A stretch of DNA of 33,167 nt, from NCBI GenBank assembly GCA_937894675.1, contig CALCQO010000038.1, positions 1-33,167 of the forward strand. Direction: 5' to 3'. The position numbers and the translations under genes were made by a program. The notes below the pieces were generated by a model. That model had not been told where the DNA came from. It was given only the letters and a program-made list of their open reading frames with translations, and searched no databases. Below are positions 25,800-32,303 of this stretch, in pieces; position 1 is the stretch's first letter; each line of letters starts with the position of its first letter. Source of the stretch: an uncultured Clostridia bacterium. GTDB lineage: Bacteria > Bacillota > Clostridia > Christensenellales > Aristaeellaceae.

Positions 25800-27071
25800 T
25801 TATTTGCCCTGCAGGGCGGCGTTGGAAAGGGTGACGCACTCGGTCCATGCGTCATCGGCGGTCATTTCGCCGGCGGCAGCCTTGTCCACAGCGGCCTTGA
25901 GGAAGTTGCGCACATCCGCGGCGCCGGTAACGGCGGGCAGAGAGCCAGCGACATCCAGGTTGGCTTCCACAGCCTTCAGCGCCTGCATGGCCAGGGAATC
26001 CTGGGCGACATAGGCTTTGTAGGCTTCGGTATCCTTGGTCCAGGTGTAGGGGGCCAGGGCGATGACAGCCTCCACCCAGCCGGCGTTCACGTCGGCGGAG
26101 ATGAAGTACTTGACAAACTCGTAGGCGGCTTCGGCGCGGGCGTCATCCTTGTAGTAGAACACGATGGGGCCGCGGTTCCAGGAGGGGTACCAGGTTTCGG
26201 CGGGCACGGCAGCCATGGCAAACTCGAAGCCCTGGGGGGTGATGTAGGGGTAGCCGGCGGAGGAGCCCATGTAGGAGCCGATGGTGCCGCCGTTGAAATC
26301 CTCAGAGAAGTAGTTGCCCGAGGACTTGATGGTGAAGTAGCCCTTGCCCACCATGTCCACGATCCACTGGATCTTGGCGCGCACTTCGGGGGTGTCAAAG
26401 AGCACAACCTTGTTCTCGGTGTCGATGTAGCCGGCGCCGGGGGTTTCCATGATGAGCATCTGCACAAAGTCAGTCATGGAGTCCAGGGCGAAACCGGGGA
26501 TATCCTTCTTTTCCTTGATGACGGCGCAGACCGCTTCCATCTCTTCCCAGGTGGTGGGTACCTGCAGGCCCAGCTCATCAAACAGGGTCTTGTTGTAGAA
26601 CAGGATGGGGCCGGTGGTGTAGGCGGGCAGATAGTGAATGATGCCGTCGGAGAACGCCTTCACTTCGCCGTTCATCACGCCCTGGGTGAGGGACTCGTCA
26701 AAGCCCTCGATGCCGATTTCCTCGTCGTAGATGTACTGGGACAGGTCGGCCAGCTGGCCGGCGTCAATGTACTTGGCGGCTTCGGAAGCGTAGTTGAAGA
26801 TGATATCGGGGCCAATGCCTTCGTTGACGGCATTGTACACGGAATCGGTGAAGCCGGAGTAGGGCTGGGTAAGCGCTTCCACGGTCACCTTATCCTGGGA
26901 GGCATTGAACTCCTCCACCGCTTTGTTGATGTAGGCTTCCTGGCCTTCGGTAAAGGTGTGCCAGATGGTAACCTTGGTTTTTTCCTGTGCCAGCGCCATG
27001 GGCAGCATGCCCACCAGCAGAATGGCGGCCAGCGCCAGCGCCAGCACTTTGAATGACTTTCTGTTTGCCAT
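25800..27071 (-). CDS. Extracellular sugar-binding protein of the ABC importer
   Basis: The 423-residue protein has a signal peptide (LALALAAILLVGMLPMALAQ) and the mature start KVTIWHTFTEGQEAYINKAVEEFN. Both match cluster B / family 1 solute-binding proteins for oligosaccharides or glycerol phosphate. The later NYASEAAKYIDAGQLADLS and GSYMGSSAGYPYI fit the two-lobe fold. No lipobox Cys is present, which is unusual for a Gram-positive binding protein and raises the question of how it stays at the cell. I chose the ATG at 27071 (GGAGG, 4 nt); the 115-codon extension to 27416 crosses the promoter. It is the first gene of the importer operon. Confidence 0.94.
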   Translation of the reverse strand: MANRKSFKVLALALAAILLVGMLPMALAQEKTKVTIWHTFTEGQEAYINKAVEEFNASQDKVTVEALTQPYSGFTDSVYNAVNEGIGPDIIFNYASEAAKYIDAGQLADLSQYIYDEEIGIEGFDESLTQGVMNGEVKAFSDGIIHYLPAYTTGPILFYNKTLFDELGLQVPTTWEEMEAVCAVIKEKKDIPGFALDSMTDFVQMLIMETPGAGYIDTENKVVLFDTPEVRAKIQWIVDMVGKGYFTIKSSGNYFSEDFNGGTIGSYMGSSAGYPYITPQGFEFAMAAVPAETWYPSWNRGPIVFYYKDDARAEAAYEFVKYFISADVNAGWVEAVIALAPYTWTKDTEAYKAYVAQDSLAMQALKAVEANLDVAGSLPAVTGAADVRNFLKAAVDKAAAGEMTADDAWTECVTLSNAALQGK

Positions 27072-27140
27072 AAATCCTCCTGTAAATTCGCCTGAAGGCT
27101 GTGCGTATTCGTCCAGTATGATTGTCCTCGGACTAAAAAG

Positions 27141-27169
27141 AGTATACAACAATCCGCCGGGGCATGCAA
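27141..27169 (-). promoter_or_regulatory. Promoter of the sugar ABC operon
   Basis: On the minus strand TTGCAT (27169-27164) and TATACT (27146-27141) are 17 nt apart, about 70 nt upstream of the binding-protein start. The -10 box is excellent and the -35 box poor, as often seen for regulated promoters. Confidence 0.6.
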
Positions 27170-27184
27170 TTGAAACTCTGGCCG

Positions 27185-27201
27185 CCAATTTCACGAATTG
27201 G
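27185..27201. promoter_or_regulatory. Possible operator: CCAATT-N5-AATTGG inverted repeat
   Basis: A perfect 6-bp inverted repeat with a 5-bp centre lies 15 bp upstream of the -35 box of the sugar operon. The position suits an activator or repressor site. No regulator gene is adjacent in the window. Confidence 0.35.
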
Positions 27202-27256
27202 GGGATTTTTGTAAAATTTAGGTAAAAACAGAATGAAATCAGTGCGGCGCCATTCC

Positions 27257-28447
27257 TTAAAACGTGTAGCTCGCCGCGTTGATTACCTGTACATCGTCTC
27301 TCTCCTGAGGGCTGTGCTTCTGTGTCCAAGCGCCGGAAGAATCCACATGTCCAATATCTTTCCCACGGAAATTCACCGCGTTTTGCTGAGTGGGATGGCA
27401 TTCTATCACGCCGCACTCAATAAACCGAAGTTTTTTCAGGATGGTATCGGCAGAAATATCTTCCCCCAACCTGACAACCCCGCAGGCTGCATAGGTGGCG
27501 CCACTGGGATGCAGCGCCAGGGATGCCGCGTCCGCCACGGCGTTCCCCAGTTCATAATACAGGACTCCCTGATAGGTTGTGACGCTGCCATACACAGGGC
27601 GCAGCGCAAGAAATGCCTCCAGCAGATCTTCGGGCAGCAAAACCTTCCCCTGCACTTGGCATCCCTCCAGCTGCGCCAACGCTTCCTTCGCGTCTTCCCG
27701 CAGAAGCAAATCCCCCGACACATAGATTTTCCGCCCCTTGGTGCGCAGCAGTTCCAGGGACAGTTCCTGGCTGCCCTGCAGGTAGGCAAACCCCTTGGGA
27801 ATCACGGATATGTCCACTGTGTCGTCGATTAGTGGCAGGACATCCTCCAGCAATTCCTCCGCTACGAACATTTTAGGCGCAAGGAAACACACTCCCTTTT
27901 GTTTCAGTGTCTGAACATCCAACTGTTCATCGGATAGGATTACGCTGCGCGGCGCGTAGTACAGCCCTTCCTTCGCCCGTAGCAGAAACATCCGGTCAAT
28001 CACCGCATTGGTTTTGAGCAGCATGGCCTCATCCGGATAAGTTATGGTTCTGCCGTTCACCTGCAGCATGGGAAGCTTGCCTGCCAGGCTCGCCGGATAC
28101 AGTATCTGACCATTGACCCGGATGGTTATGTAATTTTGCAGAGAATGTTCCGCGCTTTTCTCCACCGTCAGCCGGCCGTTCACCATAAGCACAGTGGGCT
28201 TTTGCGCTCCTTGAGCGCCATCGAGCACATAGCTGCCATTATGTATGGATACCTCCGCGTTCTCAGGGACAGAAAGGATGTCCGCCGCGTTGATGGTAAC
28301 AGAGATGTCCTGTAAAACGCTCTCTGCCGCCGGCGATGTCAGTACCGCAGCCGCGTTGATGACCAGGCGCTTGTACTGACCGGCCACCTCCGGGGTTATA
28401 TGGCGCATATCGCACTGGGCGACATTGATTTCAAGTGTCTTTTTCAT
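27257..28447 (-). CDS. Protein of unknown function, probable beta-solenoid, in an ECF sigma operon
   Basis: The 396-residue protein has no signal peptide or membrane helix. Its N-terminal half repeats short strand units: RLVINAAAVLTS, SVTINAADILSV, VLMVNGRLTV, ITIRVNGQILYP and LQVNGRTITYP. The last residues (VQVINAASYTF) echo the first unit. The second half alternates strand and helix (for example GRKIYVSGDLLLREDAKEALAQL). This looks like a beta-helix or leucine-rich-like solenoid, but I do not recognise a named family. The ATG at 28447 has AGGAG at 6 nt. It follows the 59-codon Cys-rich gene by 16 nt, behind an ECF sigma gene, so it may be a target or partner of that sigma factor. Confidence 0.72.
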   Translation of the reverse strand: MKKTLEINVAQCDMRHITPEVAGQYKRLVINAAAVLTSPAAESVLQDISVTINAADILSVPENAEVSIHNGSYVLDGAQGAQKPTVLMVNGRLTVEKSAEHSLQNYITIRVNGQILYPASLAGKLPMLQVNGRTITYPDEAMLLKTNAVIDRMFLLRAKEGLYYAPRSVILSDEQLDVQTLKQKGVCFLAPKMFVAEELLEDVLPLIDDTVDISVIPKGFAYLQGSQELSLELLRTKGRKIYVSGDLLLREDAKEALAQLEGCQVQGKVLLPEDLLEAFLALRPVYGSVTTYQGVLYYELGNAVADAASLALHPSGATYAACGVVRLGEDISADTILKKLRFIECGVIECHPTQQNAVNFRGKDIGHVDSSGAWTQKHSPQERDDVQVINAASYTF

Positions 28448-28463
28448 ATTTTTCTCCTTCACG

Positions 28464-28643
28464 TCAATATATCTCAGAGCCAGGCAGAAAGAGCGCATTC
28501 GCATGTCCCGCCCTGCCATCCCTTGCTTCCGGCACCGCGCGGCCGCAGACACATGGTGTTTTTCCGCACACACAGTTGCTCCACACCGGGCGCTGATATA
28601 CCCAGCGCACGCCGCTTCGTTTATTCTTCCTGTACTTTTCCAT
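28464..28643 (-). CDS. 59-residue Cys-rich mini-protein (CxC-x4-CxC)
   Basis: An ATG at 28643 with a strong GGAGGA site (5 nt spacing) opens a 59-codon frame ending in TGA at 28464. The product starts MEKYRKNKRSGVRW, has four Cys as NCVCGKTPCVCG (residues 24, 26, 31, 33), and ends PGSEIY. It overlaps the end of the sigma gene by 23 nt and stops 16 nt before the next start, so it fills the gap exactly. Four closely spaced Cys suggest metal binding; a small anti-sigma or a modified peptide is possible. I know no family for it, and a chance frame is not excluded. Confidence 0.55.
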   Translation of the reverse strand: MEKYRKNKRSGVRWVYQRPVWSNCVCGKTPCVCGRAVPEARDGRAGHANALFLPGSEIY

Positions 28644-29115
28644 GGTTCTCCTCCTGTCTCGTTTCTTCAGCGAACGCTTTTTTCAATGTCATCCGCGCGC
28701 GCAGCAATCTGGTTCGGACTGTCGCCGCCGGCAGGCCGAACATCCCGCCAATTTCCGCGGCGTTCCACCCTTGCAGGTACCGCAGGCTGAACAATTCTCT
28801 GTCCTCTTCAGACAGCGCCGCCAATGCCTCCCGCACCTCAATGGCGGTAAAGTCTTCCTCATACCCATCAGCGGAAGGCAGGCAGCCGTTTTCTAGCTTT
28901 TTCCTGCGCATGCTATCGATAAACAGGTTGCGCGCTGTTTTGTACAGCCAGGCGCGGCAGGCTGGTTTCGCCATGTCCTGCAGGGTGTCGGCGTTTCGCA
29001 GCGCGCGCAGAAAGGTATCCTGGGTTATATCCTCAGATAGAGGCCGATCCCCTGAAAGAGAGAGCAGGTAGCCAAGGATTTCCTGGTAAAACCACGCGTA
29101 CAGCATCGCGACCAT
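28621..29115 (-). CDS. ECF-type RNA polymerase sigma factor (first of two)
   Basis: The 164-residue protein has region 2 (YQEILGYLLSLSG... SEDITQDTFLRAL, then AWLYKTARNLFIDSMRRKK) and region 4 (LSEEDRELFSLRYLQGWNAAEIGGMFGLPAATVRTRLLRARMTLKKAF). It would direct RNA polymerase to stress- or envelope-type promoters. I chose the ATG at 29115 with AAGGAG 10 nt upstream. Its own operon continues with the 59-residue Cys protein and the 396-residue unknown. No recognised anti-sigma gene is next to it, unlike the second sigma gene 1.2 kb upstream. A possible ECF-type promoter precedes it. Confidence 0.88.
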   Translation of the reverse strand: MVAMLYAWFYQEILGYLLSLSGDRPLSEDITQDTFLRALRNADTLQDMAKPACRAWLYKTARNLFIDSMRRKKLENGCLPSADGYEEDFTAIEVREALAALSEEDRELFSLRYLQGWNAAEIGGMFGLPAATVRTRLLRARMTLKKAFAEETRQEENHGKVQEE

Positions 29116-29146
29116 CCCGCTGATACTCCTTTCAGTTGATACCATA

Positions 29147-29175
29147 GAAACGAACAGCGAAAGCAAAGTGTTTCA
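29147..29175 (-). promoter_or_regulatory. Possible ECF-type promoter upstream of the first sigma gene
   Basis: On the minus strand TGAAAC (29175-29170) and CGTTTC (29152-29147) are 17 nt apart. The first equals the -35 element of Bacillus sigma-W/M promoters (usually TGAAAC-N16-CGT). The spacer is one base long, so autoregulation is only suggested. Confidence 0.35.
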
Positions 29176-29208
29176 ACATTTCAAGTTTTTTCTCACAATA
29201 ACAGCATA

Positions 29209-29228
29209 CCCCTCCTTTTCGGGAGGGG
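29209..29228 (-). terminator. Hairpin after the anti-sigma gene
   Basis: CCCCTCC/GGAGGGG form a perfect 7-bp stem with a 6-nt loop, 25 nt after the anti-sigma stop. Only scattered T residues follow on the minus strand. It probably ends or weakens the second sigma operon before the first sigma gene. Confidence 0.5.
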
Positions 29229-29253
29229 CAAGTGCTAATGCTTCTATGGTTTC

Positions 29254-30342
29254 TTACTCGTCAGCAGGGCTAAGGTGCACGCCCAGCTGGCCATGCCAGG
29301 TGTTGGGCTCGGTGCCCTCCACCTCCAGCCAGAGTTCCTCCGGGAAATCCTGCAGGTTGAGGGTGCCGGACACAACAAACGCGCCGTCCTTCTTCCGGGT
29401 GCTGCCCGAACCCACGCCGCTATCAATCCAATGGCCATTTCTGCCTACATAGGTAATGCGAGGGGGAACCAGAGGGTTCATCAGGCTGTCCTCCATTTTT
29501 TCATCATAGCGGTAGGTGGTTTGGTAATACATGGTAAAGGGCGATTTGCGCAGGATGATTTCTTCCACCCGGATTTTGGAACCGGGAATCAAGGCATCCA
29601 CCTTGACGGTCTTCTCTATTAGTTTGGCCACCTGAACCGGCATGGTGATGGAATGGGTCTCGGGGTTGGCGACACCCTCCCCCGGCTCAAACATGATGGC
29701 ATGGACAGTAACCTGGATGGTGCCCGGCTGCAGGGCATAGTCGGCCCCAAACACCATGCGCAGGCGGCCCTGCTCGTCCAGGTTTTCAAAGGCATGGCCG
29801 CCGGGGGTTTCCATGCCCTCCACCTGAAAGTCCAGGGAGACGGCCTTCATCACAGCGCCGGTGCGCTCCATGGCCTGTTGGTAGGTCTCTGCCGGATGGA
29901 TGGAGCCATTGATTTGCATGGCGTCTTCCGGCTGGGTGGGCTCCATGGCCAGCAGGATATTGGATTTTTCCTTGGGCAGCACGGTAGCGGTAACCAGCAG
30001 CTGATTCTCGTCCGCCACCGCCTGCTCGATTACCAGCGTCGCTTCCTTGAAGTCGATGGCAGCCACCGGTTTTTCACGCCGCAGCAGGCTCTGCCCTTCG
30101 GGGCTGATTTGCACCCCGAAATACCGCTGGTACATGTCGCTGAGCACATTGCCGCTGATTTCCGCCGCCACGGCAAGGACGGTAAGCAATATCAATACAA
30201 TGGCCAATACCAGACCGGCCGATATTTTCTTTTTCACAGGTTTTTCTCCTCTCGCGGTTCTTAGGACGCGGTGTATCTGTTCTTCGTCCATATGGAAACC
30301 GGAAAGGCGGCGGTTCAGCGCGTCTTGAATTTCATGTTTCAT
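29254..30342 (-). CDS. Membrane anti-sigma factor, DUF4179-like
   Basis: The 362-residue protein has a short cytoplasmic N-terminal helix region (1-36, with LSGFHMDEEQIHRVL), one membrane helix (about 41-61), and an extracellular domain of about 300 residues rich in beta strands. This topology and its position directly after an ECF sigma gene are typical of anti-sigma factors with a DUF4179 domain. It would hold the sigma factor at the membrane until an outside signal releases it. The ATG at 30342 overlaps the sigma stop by 11 nt, so translation is coupled. The signal sensed is unknown. Confidence 0.82.
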   Translation of the reverse strand: MKHEIQDALNRRLSGFHMDEEQIHRVLRTARGEKPVKKKISAGLVLAIVLILLTVLAVAAEISGNVLSDMYQRYFGVQISPEGQSLLRREKPVAAIDFKEATLVIEQAVADENQLLVTATVLPKEKSNILLAMEPTQPEDAMQINGSIHPAETYQQAMERTGAVMKAVSLDFQVEGMETPGGHAFENLDEQGRLRMVFGADYALQPGTIQVTVHAIMFEPGEGVANPETHSITMPVQVAKLIEKTVKVDALIPGSKIRVEEIILRKSPFTMYYQTTYRYDEKMEDSLMNPLVPPRITYVGRNGHWIDSGVGSGSTRKKDGAFVVSGTLNLQDFPEELWLEVEGTEPNTWHGQLGVHLSPADE

Positions 30343-30853
30343 CCAGATACCACCTTTCCAGCGCAGGTTTAAGCATCGCCTGCCCCCGCCGCAAGCGGGT
30401 GTATACCCCCGAGGCGGTCAGGTTCAGGATTTCGGCGATGTCAGCCGCCGGCAAGCCTTGATAGTAGTGCAGCAGGATTACCTCCCGGTAACGCCTGGGC
30501 AGGTTCATCACTGCCAGGGTCAGGGTATCGTCCCTCTCTTCAAAAGGTACGGACGCCTCTGGCACATCCTGGAGGGAAACCTGGGCTTTGAGCACCCGGA
30601 ACCAGTTGCGGCGGCGGTAATCCTGGCAGGTGTTCACCGCGATGCGGCTGAGCCAGGTTTTTTCGCTGCTGTCCCCCCGGAAGCTTTGCCAGCCCTTGTA
30701 TGCCTTGACAAAGGTATCCTGGGCGGCTTCCTCAGCCAGCCCCCGATCCCTGAGGTTCACAAAGCACAGCCGCAGAATGTATCCGCCCTGCTCCCGCATC
30801 AGGCGGGCGATTTCTTCCTCCGCGTTTCTGCCCGGTACCAAGACAGCGGCCAC
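30332..30853 (-). CDS. ECF-type RNA polymerase sigma factor (second of two)
   Basis: The 173-residue protein shows region 2 (GGYILRLCFVNLRDRGLAEE, then AQDTFVKAYKGW and TWLSRIAVNTCQDYRRR) and region 4 (LPRRYREVILLHYYQGLPAADIAEILNLTASGVYTRLRRGQAML). I chose a GTG start at 30853, because GGGAGG is 8 nt upstream; the longer GTG at 30862 touches that site. It overlaps the anti-sigma gene by 11 nt, forming a standard sigma/anti-sigma pair. It is divergent from tRNA-Val across about 155 nt. Confidence 0.9.
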   Translation of the reverse strand: MAAVLVPGRNAEEEIARLMREQGGYILRLCFVNLRDRGLAEEAAQDTFVKAYKGWQSFRGDSSEKTWLSRIAVNTCQDYRRRNWFRVLKAQVSLQDVPEASVPFEERDDTLTLAVMNLPRRYREVILLHYYQGLPAADIAEILNLTASGVYTRLRRGQAMLKPALERWYLDET

Positions 30854-30899
30854 TGGCTTCACCTCCCTCTACTGGTATGGACGCGTGTTCTTCCTTTTA

Positions 30900-30957
30900 T
30901 TCTTCAAGATACCACAATTTTTCGCGCATCGCCTCCTGTTTTCCCGTTCTTCAAGAT
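30900..30957. repeat. Two copies of TTCTTCAAGAT in the sigma/tRNA intergenic region
   Basis: An 11-bp sequence with a palindromic core (TCTT-C-AAGA) occurs at 30900-30910 and again at 30947-30957. The pair lies between the divergent ECF sigma gene and tRNA-Val. The second copy ends 5 bp before the tRNA -35 box. It may be a regulator site or a chance repeat. Confidence 0.4.
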
Positions 30958-30962
30958 TCCCC

Positions 30963-30991
30963 TTGACGCCCCCGGCAAAATATGCTATTTT
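30963..30991 (+). promoter_or_regulatory. Promoter of tRNA-Val
   Basis: TTGACG and TATTTT are 17 nt apart, with TGC directly before the -10 box (extended -10). The tRNA begins 17 nt after the -10 box. Confidence 0.6.
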
Positions 30992-31008
30992 ATACTTCGC
31001 CGTGATGC

Positions 31009-31084
31009 GGTGCTTTGGCTCAGTTGGTAGAGCACATCGTTCACATCGATGGGGTCACTGGTTCGAGTCCAGTAAGCACCACCA
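31009..31084 (+). tRNA. tRNA-Val, anticodon CAC
   Basis: The 76-nt sequence folds into a full cloverleaf. The acceptor GGTGCTT pairs with AAGCACC, the D stem is GCTC/GAGC, and the anticodon stem CATCG/CGATG has loop TTCACAT, giving anticodon CAC (31042-31044). The T stem is ACTGG/CCAGT with loop TTCGAGT. The 3' A73 and CCA are encoded. It reads the Val codon GUG, which is common in this GC-rich genome. A single-gene unit with its own promoter and terminator. Confidence 0.95.
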
Positions 31085-31093
31085 CATTGCGCA

Positions 31094-31121
31094 AAGCCCT
31101 TGAGGAATCAAGGGCTTTTTT
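31094..31121 (+). terminator. Intrinsic terminator of tRNA-Val
   Basis: AAGCCCTTGA/TCAAGGGCTT form a perfect 10-bp stem with a GGAA loop, followed by four T residues directly after the stem. It starts 10 nt after the tRNA CCA end. Confidence 0.88.
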
Positions 31122-31161
31122 GTATGAAATCTTCCGAAAGGCGCAATACCGCCCGCATCCG

Positions 31162-31170
31162 TGGTAAAAT
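31162..31170 (+). promoter_or_regulatory. Candidate extended -10 element for the DUF6157-SDR pair
   Basis: TGGTAAAAT matches an extended -10 (TGn-TAAAAT) 33 nt before the DUF6157-like start codon. I see no good -35 box at the right distance. Confidence 0.35.
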
Positions 31171-31202
31171 AGGGTAACACAAAGTTTAAAGGAGCTCTTC
31201 CT

Positions 31203-31601
31203 ATGCATAGCACCAATTATTTTGATACATTCATCCAGATTGCGGAGGATTGCCCGGAAAGTACTGGCGTTGTACCGCCGGAGAAGGAGCCCAAGACCGC
31301 CGCCAGGCGGGCGTGGGAAATGCTATCCGGGCATGATTATGAGTACACATCCGATGATGTGCTGTACGCGGTGAACGGACAGCACAAGGGATTGAGCCGG
31401 GAGGCGTTTTACAGCGCGGGGCAGCCCTGTTTCCGGGCTTCGCCGCTGACCAAGCGGTATGGGTGGGGCATTCACCACGACAGGGATGGAAAAATTGCCC
31501 TGGTGGCCAGGGATAGCGCAAGGTACAGGTCGCTGTCGGAAGATACCAGCCTGAAGCAGCTTCGGGCGATGCGCAGCGCGAAGAAGAAAGCGGGTGAGTA
31601 A
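31203..31601 (+). CDS. DUF6157-like small protein
   Basis: The 132-residue protein begins MHSTNYFDTFIQIAEDCPES and has the recognisable spacing GVVPPEKEPKTAARRAWEML, then YTSDDVLYAVNG and FYSAGQPCFRASPLTKRYGWGIH. These are features of a small conserved family (DUF6157) of unknown function. No signal peptide, membrane helix or catalytic motif is seen. The ATG at 31203 has GGAG at 8 nt. It precedes the dehydrogenase gene by 3 nt, so the two are cotranscribed. Confidence 0.75.
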   Translation: MHSTNYFDTFIQIAEDCPESTGVVPPEKEPKTAARRAWEMLSGHDYEYTSDDVLYAVNGQHKGLSREAFYSAGQPCFRASPLTKRYGWGIHHDRDGKIALVARDSARYRSLSEDTSLKQLRAMRSAKKKAGE

Positions 31602-31604
31602 GCG

Positions 31605-32303
31605 GTGAAGGATAAGGTGGCAGTGATAACCGGCGGCGCGGGGGGCATCGGCAAGGCAATCGCGGAGGCTTTCCGCAGGGAAGGCGCTTTTGTGTGCGTT
31701 ATCGACACAGCGCAGAATGAGTATTTTGTCGGCGATATTGCCAGCAAGGACACCTTGGAACAATTCGCTAACAAGGTGATTCAGCAATACGGGCGGGTGG
31801 ATTATCTCATCAACAACGCCCCGCCTGCCATGCGGGGTATCGATGCCTGCGGGTATGAGGAGTTTCAGCAGGCGCTGGCGGTGGGGGTAACCACCCCCTT
31901 TTACCTGACAAAGCTGTTTCTGCCCTATTATTCCACAGGCGCGGCCATCGTGAACCTGTCCTCCAGCCGAGACAGGATGAGCCAGCCCCAGACAGAAAGC
32001 TACACCGCTGCCAAGGGGGGTATCGCCGCGCTGACCCATGCGCTGGCTGTCAGCTTAGCAGGCAAAGTACGTGTGAACAGCATCTCCCCCGGCTGGATTG
32101 ATACCACCGGCGGCGAGTTTTCCGGCAGCGACGCCAGCCAGCACCCGGCAGGCAGGGTGGGGGTGCCGGAGGATATCGCCCAGATGGTGCTGTACCTGTG
32201 CAGTGACAAGGCGGGATTTATCACCGGGGAGAACATTGTTATCGACGGCGGCATGACAAGACAGATGGTTTATCACGGCGACAATGGGTGGCGCCTGGAT
32301 TAA
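31605..32303 (+). CDS. Short-chain dehydrogenase/reductase
   Basis: The 232-residue Rossmann-fold oxidoreductase shows TGGAGGIG (residues 9-16) for nucleotide binding, catalytic Ser120, Tyr133 and Lys137 (YTAAK), and SPGWIDT. Asp34 at the end of strand 2 suggests NAD(H) over NADP(H). The usual NNAG motif reads NNAP (70-73), an uncommon change. The GTG start at 31605 follows the DUF6157-like stop by 3 nt. Its stop codon overlaps that of the converging ChrA gene. The substrate is not determinable. Confidence 0.9.
   Translation: MKDKVAVITGGAGGIGKAIAEAFRREGAFVCVIDTAQNEYFVGDIASKDTLEQFANKVIQQYGRVDYLINNAPPAMRGIDACGYEEFQQALAVGVTTPFYLTKLFLPYYSTGAAIVNLSSSRDRMSQPQTESYTAAKGGIAALTHALAVSLAGKVRVNSISPGWIDTTGGEFSGSDASQHPAGRVGVPEDIAQMVLYLCSDKAGFITGENIVIDGGMTRQMVYHGDNGWRLD

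Noticed and set aside
23008..27056. Long plus-strand frames (552 and 778 codons) opposite the ABC permease, ATPase and binding-protein genes
   Set aside because: They are low-complexity shadows of clear minus-strand genes, with no sensible start sites or motifs.
27072..27416. N-terminal extension of the sugar-binding protein
   Set aside because: It crosses the promoter at 27141-27169, and the internal ATG at 27071 has GGAGG and a signal peptide.
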